12,434 nucleotides of DNA from Syntrophorhabdaceae bacterium PtaU1.Bin034 (GTDB taxonomy: Bacteria; Desulfobacterota_G; Syntrophorhabdia; Syntrophorhabdales; WCHB1-27): assembly GCA_002067405.1 (NCBI GenBank), contig MVRP01000117.1:1-12434 (forward strand), written 5' to 3'. The translations under genes and the position numbers were made by a program. Positions 1-6,659 of the stretch are shown piece by piece (the first letter of the stretch is position 1; every line of letters starts with the position of its first letter). The notes beneath the pieces were generated by a model. It did no database searches, was not told the DNA's origin, and saw only the letters and a list, made by a program, of their open reading frames with translations.

Positions 1-317
1 TTATCGTAGATGAATTCGGCCTTGTAGGTGTCATTTGCGAGTATTCCGCCCACTTTTGCCGCAGCAAGGAATACGTATTCGGGCCGTTCAGCTTCAAAGA
101 AAGCTTCCGTTTCCGACTGACGCCGCAAGTCGAGATGGAGCCAGCGGACAGAAGAACAGGGGGCCATCGACTCAGGTTTACGGGCATGATAGTTGGAAAC
201 TATGTTGGTATAACCGGAAGAAAGCAGCTTCCTGATGATGGCTGAACCGACCATGCCCGTTCCCCCGGCAACAAAGATACGGGAAGAACGGGTCATACGA
301 TGATGTGAAGATGCCAT
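1..317 (-). CDS. fcl: GDP-L-fucose synthase, N-terminal part (cut by window edge)
   Basis: This enzyme (also called WcaG) is an NADPH-dependent epimerase/reductase that converts GDP-4-keto-6-deoxy-mannose to GDP-L-fucose in the cytoplasm. About 105 residues are visible. A Rossmann nucleotide-binding start ([13 protein letters not shown]) begins near residue 14. Further on come the family signatures [11 protein letters not shown] and [12 protein letters not shown]. Most family members I know have GHRGMVGSA, so the GGTG form is a mild variant that still keeps the Gly-x-x-Gly-x-x-Gly pattern. The catalytic Ser-Tyr-Lys residues lie beyond the edge. The ATG at 315-317 is preferred: it lies 3 nt after the gmd stop and has an AGGAG about 11 nt upstream. 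An in-frame ATG at 294-296 has no visible ribosome site. Its place directly behind gmd, the preceding enzyme of the pathway, makes the call firm. Confidence 0.93.
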   Translation of the reverse strand, partial: MASSHHRMTRSSRIFVAGGTGMVGSAIIRKLLSSGYTNIVSNYHARKPESMAPCSSVRWLHLDLRRQSETEAFFEAERPEYVFLAAAKVGGILANDTYKAEFIYD

Positions 318-320
318 TCC

Positions 321-1472
321 TTAGCGCTCTCCTATTCGTTCCTGAAATGAAAAATCGTGGTTGGTGTAACAGAAACCCTTTGACTGGCATACCGCAACGC
401 CTTCCAAAGGCGGTTTCAGTCCTGCAGCCTTCACATCGTAATCCACCATGATCTTTACAAGTTCGTCGAACGTAACCCTGGGCTCCCAGGAGAGCTTTGC
501 CCTTGCTTTACTGATGTCCGCCTGAAGGTATGCAACCTCTGTCGGCCTGAAGTACCGTGGGTCTATCTCAACTATAGTGCTCCCCGGCTTCAGATTGTCC
601 CACTCCTGCGACGTGTTTCCGATAACACCTGTCTCTTCCTGGTCACTGCCCCGCCATTCGATCTCGATACCCATATAGCCGAAGGCCTTTTCGACCAGTT
701 CCCTGATACTGTAGCTCTTTCCCGTTCCCACGACGTAATCGTCGGGTTTCTCCTGATTGAGCATGAGCCACATCATCTCTACGTATTCAGGCGCAAAACC
801 CCAGTCTCTCTTCGCATTGAGGTTGCCCAGATACAACTTCTTTTGCCTTCCTGCGAGTATATTTGCCACCGCCCTTGTTACCTTCCTTGTCACGAAGGTC
901 TCTCCTCGTCGGGGCGATTCGTGATTGAACAGAATACCGTTACAGGCGAACAGGTTGTAGCCTTCCCGGTAGTTGACCGTCATCCAGTATGCGTAGATTT
1001 TCGCGGCAGCATAGGGGCTTCTGGGATAGAAAGCGGTTTGTTCATTCTGGGGAGGCGGCGCAGCACCGAACATCTCCGAGGAAGAGGCCTGGTAGTACCT
1101 CGCCCTGATGCCGCTTCTGCGAATTGCCTCAAGGAGCCTGGTTGTGCCCATGCCGGTAGAATCACCTGTGAACTCCGGCATATCAAAGCTTACCCTTACA
1201 TGGCTTTGGGCAGCGAGATGGTAGACTTCATCGGGCTGGATGTTGTAGATCAGGTTGGCGAGCTGGCCTGAATCGGACAGATCACCGTAGTGGAGGAAGA
1301 GTCTTGCCTCCGGAGTATGGGGATCTGCATAAATGTGGTCTATTCTACCCGTGTTGAACGTGCTCGCTCTTCGTATCAATCCGTGGACCTCGTACCCCTT
1401 CCACAGAAGGAACTCCGCCAGGTAAGAACCGTCCTGGCCTGTGATGCCCGTAATCAGCGCTCTTTTTGCCAT
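321..1472 (-). CDS. gmd: GDP-mannose 4,6-dehydratase
   Basis: Gmd uses bound NADP to convert GDP-mannose to GDP-4-keto-6-deoxymannose, the first step to GDP-L-fucose and related deoxysugars. The 383-residue product is close to the roughly 370-residue family norm. The glycine-rich cofactor loop is [12 protein letters not shown] (residues 9-20). [12 protein letters not shown] (37-48) follows. The active-site segment SSSEMFG is at 130-136 with Glu133, and the YAAAK pair Tyr154/Lys158 is present. The [15 protein letters not shown] segment and the [18 protein letters not shown] segment are also typical. The ATG at 1470-1472 is chosen because [15 protein letters not shown] aligns with family starts and GAGAGG (1480-1485) sits 7 nt upstream; an in-frame extension to 1517 would add 15 unlikely residues. 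The C-terminus ends in an approximately 20-residue tail containing two Cys that I do not recognise. It is translationally linked to fcl, with only 3 nt between the genes. Confidence 0.97.
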   Translation of the reverse strand: MAKRALITGITGQDGSYLAEFLLWKGYEVHGLIRRASTFNTGRIDHIYADPHTPEARLFLHYGDLSDSGQLANLIYNIQPDEVYHLAAQSHVRVSFDMPEFTGDSTGMGTTRLLEAIRRSGIRARYYQASSSEMFGAAPPPQNEQTAFYPRSPYAAAKIYAYWMTVNYREGYNLFACNGILFNHESPRRGETFVTRKVTRAVANILAGRQKKLYLGNLNAKRDWGFAPEYVEMMWLMLNQEKPDDYVVGTGKSYSIRELVEKAFGYMGIEIEWRGSDQEETGVIGNTSQEWDNLKPGSTIVEIDPRYFRPTEVAYLQADISKARAKLSWEPRVTFDELVKIMVDYDVKAAGLKPPLEGVAVCQSKGFCYTNHDFSFQERIGER

Positions 1473-1821
1473 ATCACAACCTCTCGGCGTCGCAGCATTC
1501 TTGCGTTCTCGGCCCAACCAAATGCTCCGCCGCTTCTGTACCCCATCCTCATTAACGGGCTAAGACTTTCGAAGCAAAAACAGTATCTTGGATGAGAAAA
1601 GGCAGGCTACCGCCATAGAGCAATCCGACAGCCCCAAGAAAGAAATACAGCCTGATATCTTAGAAATCTCATGTATAGCGACGATTTATCTTACAAAAAA
1701 TCGACAGACTATGCAATTTCAAAAAGGGACTTCAATCATCAGGGCGCAAAAACAGGCCGCAAAAGCGTGCTGTCACCCCGGCCGGTATTCGTATCCTCCT
1801 ATTCAGGTCATCTAAAATAAA
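1473..1821. other. Intergenic region without a convincing gene
   Basis: This 349-nt stretch lies between the end of the DUF4013 gene and gmd, both on the minus strand. Short plus-strand reading frames exist (1290-1595 and 1588-1815), but their products are low-complexity, resemble no family, and the first overlaps the gmd coding region. The DNA around 1560-1740 is more AT-rich than its neighbours, as is common for promoter DNA. A 6-bp inverted repeat (CGATTT 1682-1687, AAATCG 1698-1703) is present. I see no clear terminator for the DUF4013 gene: the GC-rich palindrome near 1780 has no T-run behind it. Confidence 0.6.
1688..1716 (-). promoter_or_regulatory. Weak candidate promoter for gmd-fcl
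   Basis: Read on the minus strand, TTGCAT (1711-1716) and TAAGAT (1688-1693) are separated by 17 nt. They match the sigma-70 consensus at only 3/6 and 4/6 positions. The site overlaps the AT-rich inverted repeat and would leave a leader of about 210 nt before gmd. The spacing is right but the match is poor, so this is a tentative call. Confidence 0.2.
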
Positions 1822-2460
1822 TCAGGGTAAGTTCCCCGAGGACAAGCGTGTCTTGCGAAAGAGCTGGGTAAAATAGTATGTTGCGACCAGAAGAACATAG
1901 AATGTGACGACTGACGAGAGGGCGAATCCGAGAAGATAGGGGATCCAGTGGAGCTTGTAGGCAGCATAGATGCAGAAGGCGCTCAAGGCATAGCCGAAAA
2001 TATACTGGGCGAGAACTTCCTTCACTGCACCGGCTATTTTTTCGAACTCGAAGGCCCCTTTCACCTCCATGCCTTCAACAAATGAACAGAAGGCAAACGG
2101 GATGAAAAAAGAGCAGACAATGAATGCGATAACTGCCAGGATCTTCATGGCCGTGCCAATAAAGATGGTAATGAAGTTGCCGAAGCTGGAAAGGAGGAAC
2201 CCGAACGAAAACAGGAAGCTGGGAAGGGCCTCGTAGAGGATCACAATGTATGCTATCTTGGCGCCCTCCCTGAAGACTTCGCCTTTTTTCTCCCAGGTCG
2301 GCAGACCGATGCCGCCTACCAACGAAAGACCCGATGTCCGCGAAAGATAGCCCAGGGACAGGAAGTTGACTACGGGTATGAAGAGAATGATCCCTGCAGC
2401 GATCCACCTCATGATATACCGGGTGTTGAAGGAAAAGACGACGAAAGAAACAATATCCAT
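1822..2460 (-). CDS. DUF4013-type multi-pass membrane protein
   Basis: This 212-residue integral membrane protein resembles the DUF4013 family, which has no established function. An N-terminal amphipathic stretch leads into a helix at about 18-38 ending in LGYLSR. The loop at 50-68 (LPTWEKKGEVFREGAK) matches the family pattern of Leu-Pro-x-Trp followed by an acidic/Gly segment. Further helices lie at about 68-92, 96-128, 152-170 and 173-198. The C-terminus is short and basic (FRKTRLSSG). There is no signal peptide apart from the first helix. The ATG lies 5 nt after the stop of the SDR gene, with an AAGGG about 12 nt upstream inside that gene, so translation is probably coupled. It is the last gene of the four-gene unit. 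The family call rests on remembered pattern similarity; the membrane nature is plain. Confidence 0.8.
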   Translation of the reverse strand: MDIVSFVVFSFNTRYIMRWIAAGIILFIPVVNFLSLGYLSRTSGLSLVGGIGLPTWEKKGEVFREGAKIAYIVILYEALPSFLFSFGFLLSSFGNFITIFIGTAMKILAVIAFIVCSFFIPFAFCSFVEGMEVKGAFEFEKIAGAVKEVLAQYIFGYALSAFCIYAAYKLHWIPYLLGFALSSVVTFYVLLVATYYFTQLFRKTRLSSGNLP

Positions 2461-2465
2461 GGAGT

Positions 2466-3248
2466 CTATTTGCCCTTCATTATCATATCGAGAAGCGATT
2501 CGGAGTATCCTGTCATTCCCCCGTCCATGACGATAGTTTCGCCATTGATGTATTGCGCTTCAGGAGAGGCGAGAAAAAGGATTGTAGCCACCAGTTCTTC
2601 CACTTTGCCCATCCTTCCAATAGGTGTTTTTCCCGACAGGAAATCGACGAAAGGCTGTCTCTTGATGAGCGCTTCGTTCATGCCGCCCCCTATAAAGCCA
2701 GGCGCGACGCAGCAAAGGGTCACGCCGAACCTGGACCACTCAAAAGCGAGATTTCGTGTCATGATCTGAACCCCTGCCTTGCTGACCGAATAAGGCAAAA
2801 AACCCTTTTCCCCAAAAAGGGCTACCTGGGACGAGATTGAAATAATCCTTCCAGAACCCTTCTCAATCATCTTCTTTCCGAATATCTGGCTCGTATAGAA
2901 GACACCTTTGAGGTTTACATCGATCACTCTATCGAAGTCTTCCTTTTTTGTTTTCTCGGCCGTCGCGAGGGGGTTCACGATCCCCGCATTGTTAATGAGG
3001 ATGTCCACGCCCCCCCATTCCTCGACGACATTTTTCGCAACCGCTTCCATTCCCTGATAATCGGCGATGTCCGCCACAAACGCCTTGATCGCTTTCCCCT
3101 TGAACTCTTCCTCGAACTTCGCTACGGCCTCGGCGTTCCTCCCGTTGACCCCTACCTTTGCTCCCTCGTCAAGAAACGCCTTGACCATTGCCTTGCCGAG
3201 ACCCTTTGCGCCACCTGTGACGAATACGACCTTATCCCTGAATCTCAT
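2466..3248 (-). CDS. Short-chain dehydrogenase/reductase (classical SDR)
   Basis: This is a 260-residue cytoplasmic NAD(P)-dependent oxidoreductase of the classical SDR type. The cofactor motif TGGAKGLG is at 11-18, Asp60 follows in FVADIAD, and NNAG is at 86-89. Asn112 lies in the VNLKGVF helix. The catalytic set is Ser140, Tyr153 and Lys157 (YSVSK), with the PG motif at 183-184 and a C-terminal GETIVMDGG. The loop around NGR (35-37) includes an Arg that often goes with NADP preference. The substrate cannot be read from the sequence; FabG-like and sugar/gluconate dehydrogenase-like roles are both possible. The ATG at 3246-3248 is chosen because GGAGG (3255-3259) lies 6 nt upstream and MRFRDKVVFVTGG fits family starts. 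A 31-residue upstream extension would be made entirely of radical SAM gene sequence in another frame. The start overlaps the upstream stop as ATGA. Confidence 0.93.
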   Translation of the reverse strand: MRFRDKVVFVTGGAKGLGKAMVKAFLDEGAKVGVNGRNAEAVAKFEEEFKGKAIKAFVADIADYQGMEAVAKNVVEEWGGVDILINNAGIVNPLATAEKTKKEDFDRVIDVNLKGVFYTSQIFGKKMIEKGSGRIISISSQVALFGEKGFLPYSVSKAGVQIMTRNLAFEWSRFGVTLCCVAPGFIGGGMNEALIKRQPFVDFLSGKTPIGRMGKVEELVATILFLASPEAQYINGETIVMDGGMTGYSESLLDMIMKGK

Positions 3249-4192
3249 AATGATCCTCCGTAAAATTCCTTTATTCTGTTGTCGAAAAGCCCTATCAAGT
3301 CTTCGCTTGTTGCCACTTCTCTCCCCGTTGCCTGTTGCCACACATCCTGCCTCTCCATGCAGAGATAAATGAAAAGGCCCGGCTCCTTTTCCTTGAGAAG
3401 CTCATAGAGCATCCTGAAAACCCTGATCCTCGCGGATTTTATGTACCGGTACTTGCCGTCTTCACCGCGGACGAATTCACCGTGGAGCAAGTTCGTTCTC
3501 TTCTCTTGAACAAAGACCCTCATAAGCCGCGGCACGAAGCGCAGCAGACCGAGACTGATCCAGATCACCCTGGTCAGATCCAGAGCGCGTGCAATATCGT
3601 CTATAAGGTATTCGTAATCTTTTTCAAACCCGTCATAAATGATGACCGGATCGAAGTGGAGCCCCACGAAGCAGCCAAGGTCCTGGGCCTTCCGGAGGGC
3701 CTTAAGCCTTTTGTAGAGAGGACTCGTTCTTTTCTCTTCCTTGTCTATGATTGCCTGGGGCGCAAGCGAGAAGGAGACGATCGTATAGGGATTGAGGCAC
3801 GACACGAGGTGGTCGATAGAAGCCCATTTTGATTTCAGTTCCAAAAGGGCCTTCTTCCTGTTCCCGAAGAACTCGACGATGGGCCTGTTCACCTCGAGCC
3901 TTCTGTCAAGGGCCAGGCTGTCCGACAGTTCTCCGGTCCCGAAACGAAGGACATGGCTTTTCTCGCGTTCGATCGCGTCGTCAATCTGTTCGATGATGCG
4001 GTCCGCGTCCGGGCGGACCCTGATGCCCGGGCTGTTCAGGTAGCCCCTCATGATGCAGTAGGAGCAGGAGAGCGGACAGCCCTCAATGAGATCGATGGTC
4101 TTGTAGCCGCAACAGATGTGGTGACGCGTTCCGGGACAGTCCCTGACGACACTGCCCTTAGTTTCTTCCCGACGTACCGTACGTAAGTTCAA
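3245..4192 (-). CDS. SPL-family radical SAM protein (spore photoproduct lyase-like)
   Basis: The 315-residue product belongs to the spore photoproduct lyase-like radical SAM group, whose founding member repairs UV-induced thymine dimers. The 4Fe-4S/SAM motif CPLSCSYC has Cys39, Cys43 and Cys46. It is preceded by CPGTRHHICCGYK (19-31), a signature I associate with the non-sporeformer branch. Other family blocks are FGTGELSDSLALD (84-96), GLHFDPVIIYDGFEKDY (177-193) and LGLLRFVPRL (214-223). Near the end is YLCMERQDVW with Cys278, a possible hydrogen donor by analogy with SPL (inference). The start is TTG at 4190-4192: GGGAG (4198-4202) is 5 nt upstream, and a TGA 13 codons further back closes the frame. 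Relatives usually carry about 50 more N-terminal residues, so this copy looks short. It overlaps the ParB-like gene by 35 nt and the SDR gene by 4 nt. The actual substrate is unknown. Confidence 0.85.
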   Translation of the reverse strand: MNLRTVRREETKGSVVRDCPGTRHHICCGYKTIDLIEGCPLSCSYCIMRGYLNSPGIRVRPDADRIIEQIDDAIEREKSHVLRFGTGELSDSLALDRRLEVNRPIVEFFGNRKKALLELKSKWASIDHLVSCLNPYTIVSFSLAPQAIIDKEEKRTSPLYKRLKALRKAQDLGCFVGLHFDPVIIYDGFEKDYEYLIDDIARALDLTRVIWISLGLLRFVPRLMRVFVQEKRTNLLHGEFVRGEDGKYRYIKSARIRVFRMLYELLKEKEPGLFIYLCMERQDVWQQATGREVATSEDLIGLFDNRIKEFYGGSL

Positions 4193-5072
4193 AAATACTC
4201 CCGAAGATGTCTTTTTTGGAAAGATCGTTCAATTTCGTCAGCGCCTCTTCAATCTCCCGGCTGTTGCGTGCTCGTATCCAGATGTCTATCGATTCCTTTT
4301 CGAAAAAAGGGTCTACCTTTACCTTTATGTTTGGGGGAAGGGAGGCGGCCTTCCTTATATGGGCGAGCTTTTCTTCCATGGCCGAGAGACCTGGATGGGT
4401 CTGCTTCTTGAGCGTCTGTTTCAGCTCATCAATGTCAGCCACGCCGCCCAATCGCTCAAAATCGATATCGCCCAGTTTCACCTTCACGAGCATCATCAAC
4501 TCCAGCACTTCTCTCAAGTGGCTGACGCTCGGATTGAGAAGGGTTGCGAGCCGGATGATAGACGTCTGTTCCTCGGGGCTGAACCAAAAGAAATCTTCTA
4601 CCGCTGTCATGGGAAGGTTCTGTCTTACCAGGAAGTTTTTTACGGTTTCTCCGGCCGCCGCCGCCGCAACGGCCGTCTTGAGAATTTTGTGCTTGGGCGG
4701 TAGTCCGAGAATCTTCATTACTCCGTAGATCTCTTCGGCCGGAAGCGCCGCGGTAAACATCTTTTCCACGCATAGCGCCTTTTCGACGGTATTGAGCGGT
4801 CTCTTAAGGTTGTCGTTTATGGCCGTGAGAAGCGCCTGTCTGTCGCTGACGTTCAACAGCACATACGGTATCTTCCTGATACCCAGTTTTTCTGCGGCGC
4901 GGAGTCTTTTGAAGCCCGTCACCACTGTTGGCGGGTCCACGTCGAGCAGGCACAGAGGGGTAAGGATCCCGAATCTCTTAATAGAAGAAAGGAGAAGGTC
5001 GTCTTCCAGAGGGTATGAGATGCAGTACTTGCTGTCGTGAACGTTTACCTTCTCGATCTCAGTCGTATCCAT
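4158..5072 (-). CDS. ParB N-terminal-domain protein
   Basis: This 304-residue protein has a ParB/Spo0J-type N-terminal domain at about residues 7-100. LLLSSIKRFGILTPL (26-40) resembles the ParB 'I..nGil.Pl' block. TGFKRLRAAEKLGIRKIPY (52-70) corresponds to the GERRxRAA nucleotide (CTP) pocket, and INDNLKRPLNTVEKA (85-99) corresponds to the ENLQR/LNPxE block. The rest is predicted mostly helical, with an Ala-rich run (134-141) and no motif I can name. It is probably not the chromosomal ParB: it lacks a ParA partner, the GERR box is altered to GFKR, and the C-terminal half does not look like the ParB dimer domain. It is the first gene of the minus-strand unit, and its end overlaps the radical SAM gene by 35 nt, which suggests the two products work together. 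No clear ribosome site precedes the ATG at 5070-5072; the predicted leader is only about 12 nt. Confidence 0.85.
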   Translation of the reverse strand: MDTTEIEKVNVHDSKYCISYPLEDDLLLSSIKRFGILTPLCLLDVDPPTVVTGFKRLRAAEKLGIRKIPYVLLNVSDRQALLTAINDNLKRPLNTVEKALCVEKMFTAALPAEEIYGVMKILGLPPKHKILKTAVAAAAAGETVKNFLVRQNLPMTAVEDFFWFSPEEQTSIIRLATLLNPSVSHLREVLELMMLVKVKLGDIDFERLGGVADIDELKQTLKKQTHPGLSAMEEKLAHIRKAASLPPNIKVKVDPFFEKESIDIWIRARNSREIEEALTKLNDLSKKDIFGSIFELTYGTSGRN

Positions 5073-5091
5073 AATTTTTAGGCGACGCTAA

Positions 5092-5121
5092 ACCATATCA
5101 AAAACAAAGGTTTTCTGTCAA
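5092..5121 (-). promoter_or_regulatory. Candidate sigma-70 promoter for the ParB-like operon
   Basis: On the minus strand a perfect -35 TTGACA (forward TGTCAA, 5116-5121) is followed after 18 nt by TATGGT (forward 5092-5097), which matches TATAAT at 4/6 positions. Transcription would begin near 5085, about 12 nt before the ATG of the ParB-like gene. This fits the absence of a good ribosome site there. It faces away from the plus-strand promoter candidate at 5209-5238. Confidence 0.5.
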
Positions 5122-5139
5122 ACCAAACGTCCGCAGTCC

Positions 5140-5160
5140 GAAGGCAAAGAAGAAGCCTTC
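5140..5160. repeat. Inverted repeat between divergent promoters
   Basis: GAAGGC (5140-5145) and GCCTTC (5155-5160) form a 6-bp inverted repeat around a 9-nt purine-rich centre. It lies between the two outward-facing promoter candidates, where a shared operator could sit. The arms are short and this may be chance. Confidence 0.25.
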
Positions 5161-5208
5161 TACTTCTACGGCAGATTATCAGCAGCACAAGAACAACGCA
5201 CGAGAGGT

Positions 5209-5238
5209 TTGACATTGCCCTGAGAAGTCTGGTAAGCT
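5209..5238 (+). promoter_or_regulatory. Candidate promoter for the small membrane protein gene
   Basis: A perfect -35 TTGACA (5209-5214) is followed after 18 nt by TAAGCT (5233-5238), a poor -10 at 3/6. Transcription would start near 5245 and give a leader of about 25 nt before the ATG at 5271. The strong -35 and weak -10 could mean that an activator is needed. Confidence 0.35.
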
Positions 5239-5270
5239 GCATCCGCAAAACTGAGAGAGGTAGGTAAGTT

Positions 5271-5576
5271 ATGGATATTGTTTCAGCAATTCTCCTCGGT
5301 GCCCTTAACGTCCCCTTATTTGTTTTTCTTTGCAAGCTTTTTCAAAGGTCATTCTTTCCGGACAAACACGACTTCTGGAAATCCCTCCTTGCATGGAGCT
5401 TTGACCCCCATGCCTTTCTCGACAAGGAGTACAAGCACAACCATCTGGCCGTGCTCTTTCTGTCTCTTTGCATCGCCTGCTGCATCATTCTTATTTTCCT
5501 TGAATACGAGGGCGCATACAGGCTTGTCGAGAGTATACGCGCCTACCGGCAGTTTCATGCACTCGTAAAGTTCTAA
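5271..5576 (+). CDS. Hypothetical small membrane protein, two predicted helices
   Basis: I do not recognise this 101-residue protein. It has a hydrophobic helix at about 3-24 (from IVSAILLGALNVPLF) and a second at about 59-78 (from LAVLFLSLCIACC). Between them is a polar loop (about 25-58) with FFPDKHDFWKSLL and acidic/His residues. The short C-terminal tail is rich in Arg and Tyr. Both ends would lie on the same side of the membrane, with the loop on the other. The ATG is preceded by GAGAGG and then GTAAG, an acceptable ribosome site. It is divergent from the ParB-like operon and upstream of hemB, which has its own promoter. An overlapping frame (5278-5568) has Ser/Thr/Pro-rich composition and was judged a shadow. 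The call as a real gene rests on the ribosome site, the upstream TTGACA and the membrane-protein pattern. Confidence 0.65.
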   Translation: MDIVSAILLGALNVPLFVFLCKLFQRSFFPDKHDFWKSLLAWSFDPHAFLDKEYKHNHLAVLFLSLCIACCIILIFLEYEGAYRLVESIRAYRQFHALVKF

Positions 5577-5600
5577 CGGCCCGTTCCACCCCTCTTTTTG

Positions 5601-5609
5601 TGCTATAAT
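5601..5609 (+). promoter_or_regulatory. Extended -10 promoter for hemB-ahbD-polA
   Basis: TGCTATAAT contains the TG of an extended -10 element one base before a perfect TATAAT (5604-5609). No good -35 lies 17 nt upstream, which is usual for extended -10 promoters. Transcription would begin near 5616, leaving a leader of about 66 nt before hemB. The ribosome site AAGGGGG (5671-5677) is 4 nt before the ATG. Confidence 0.65.
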
Positions 5610-5681
5610 GAATCTCGGGCTTTTTTGCGGCTTCAGCTGCAGTTCTTGCCTATCCCGACGACATAAGGCAAAGGGGGCGCT

Positions 5682-6659
5682 ATGGGGTTTCCCGAATACC
5701 GGCCGCGGCGGCTGCGGAGAAATGCAACATTGAGGGGAATGGTCCAGGAGACGGAGCTTTCGGTCCAACACCTTATTTATCCGCTCTTTATCAAGGAGGG
5801 CCTCGGTGACGAAGTCCCGATTCCGTCCATGCCCGGCATCAGCCAGCTTCCCTTAGATAAAGCCCTTAAGGAGATAGAAGCGGTTGCAGGTCTTTCCATC
5901 CCGGCAATCTTGATTTTCGGTATTCCTGAAAAAAAAGATGAAGTCGGGAGCGGGGCATACGATGAGAACGGCATTGTTCAGAAGGCCGCAAGAGAGATTA
6001 AAAAGAGGTTTGGCAGCGACGTATTGATCGTGGCCGATCTCTGCTTTTGCGAATACACGAGCCATGGCCACTGCGGCGTCATAAAGAACGGCGATGTCGA
6101 CAATGATGAAACGCTGAAGCTCCTCGCCCTGGCGGCCGTTTCCCAGGCAGAGGCCGGAGCTGACATCATTGCCCCTTCCGACATGATGGACGGCAGGGTG
6201 AGGGCAGTCAGGGAAGCACTCGATCGCAGCGATTTATCACACATACCGATCATGAGCTATGCGGCCAAATATGCCTCCGCACTTTACGGCCCCTTCCGGG
6301 ATGCCGCTGAATCGGCGCCCCAGTTCGGCGACCGCCGGAGCTATCAGATGGACCCGCCAAACGCGAGGGAGGCCTTGAGAGAGATGGAACTGGACGTCGA
6401 GGAGGGTGCCGACATTATCATGGTGAAACCGGCGCTCTTTTACCTGGATATCCTGTCGCAGGCGAAACAGAAGATCAACAGGCCGCTCGCCGCCTATTCA
6501 GTAAGCGGGGAGTATGCGATGATAAAGTTTGCCGCTGACCGGGGATACCTCGATTACCGAAGGACGGTCACCGAATCGACCATAAGCATCAAAAGGGCCG
6601 GTGCCGACATTATCATTACCTATTTTGCAAAGGATATTGCACGTTGGATAAAGGAGTAA
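5682..6659 (+). CDS. hemB: Porphobilinogen synthase (delta-aminolevulinic acid dehydratase)
   Basis: HemB condenses two molecules of 5-aminolevulinate into porphobilinogen, the first pyrrole of the tetrapyrrole pathway, in the cytoplasm as a TIM-barrel oligomer. The 325-residue length is normal. The start ([11 protein letters not shown]) and LIYPLFI at 31-37 are typical. The zinc-site sequence [14 protein letters not shown] carries Cys121, Cys123 and Cys131, so this is the zinc-dependent rather than the Asp-rich magnesium type. Schiff-base lysines are Lys196 (SYAAKYAS) and Lys249 (MVKPA). PSDMMDGRV (165-173) and the C-terminal [14 protein letters not shown] are also conserved. It heads a gene string with ahbD and polA. 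Its stop TAA shares one base with the ahbD ATG. The neighbouring ahbD suggests that this hemB feeds a siroheme-dependent heme route. Confidence 0.98.
   Translation: MGFPEYRPRRLRRNATLRGMVQETELSVQHLIYPLFIKEGLGDEVPIPSMPGISQLPLDKALKEIEAVAGLSIPAILIFGIPEKKDEVGSGAYDENGIVQKAAREIKKRFGSDVLIVADLCFCEYTSHGHCGVIKNGDVDNDETLKLLALAAVSQAEAGADIIAPSDMMDGRVRAVREALDRSDLSHIPIMSYAAKYASALYGPFRDAAESAPQFGDRRSYQMDPPNAREALREMELDVEEGADIIMVKPALFYLDILSQAKQKINRPLAAYSVSGEYAMIKFAADRGYLDYRRTVTESTISIKRAGADIIITYFAKDIARWIKE

Noticed and set aside
1290..1815. Plus-strand frames in and around the gmd upstream gap
   Set aside because: The first overlaps the gmd coding sequence and the second has no ribosome site, no hydrophobic or domain pattern and a biased composition.
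4158..5072. Chromosome-partition ParB with an origin-proximal parS
   Set aside because: No parA, gidA/gidB or parS-like 16-mer is visible, and the C-terminal half does not resemble the ParB dimer domain, so the partition role was not assigned.
5610..5681. Possible riboswitch or attenuator in the hemB leader
   Set aside because: TCGGG (5615-5619) can pair with CCCGA (5654-5658), but the leader is only about 66 nt, has no known aptamer pattern and no terminator-like stem with T-run in a suitable place.
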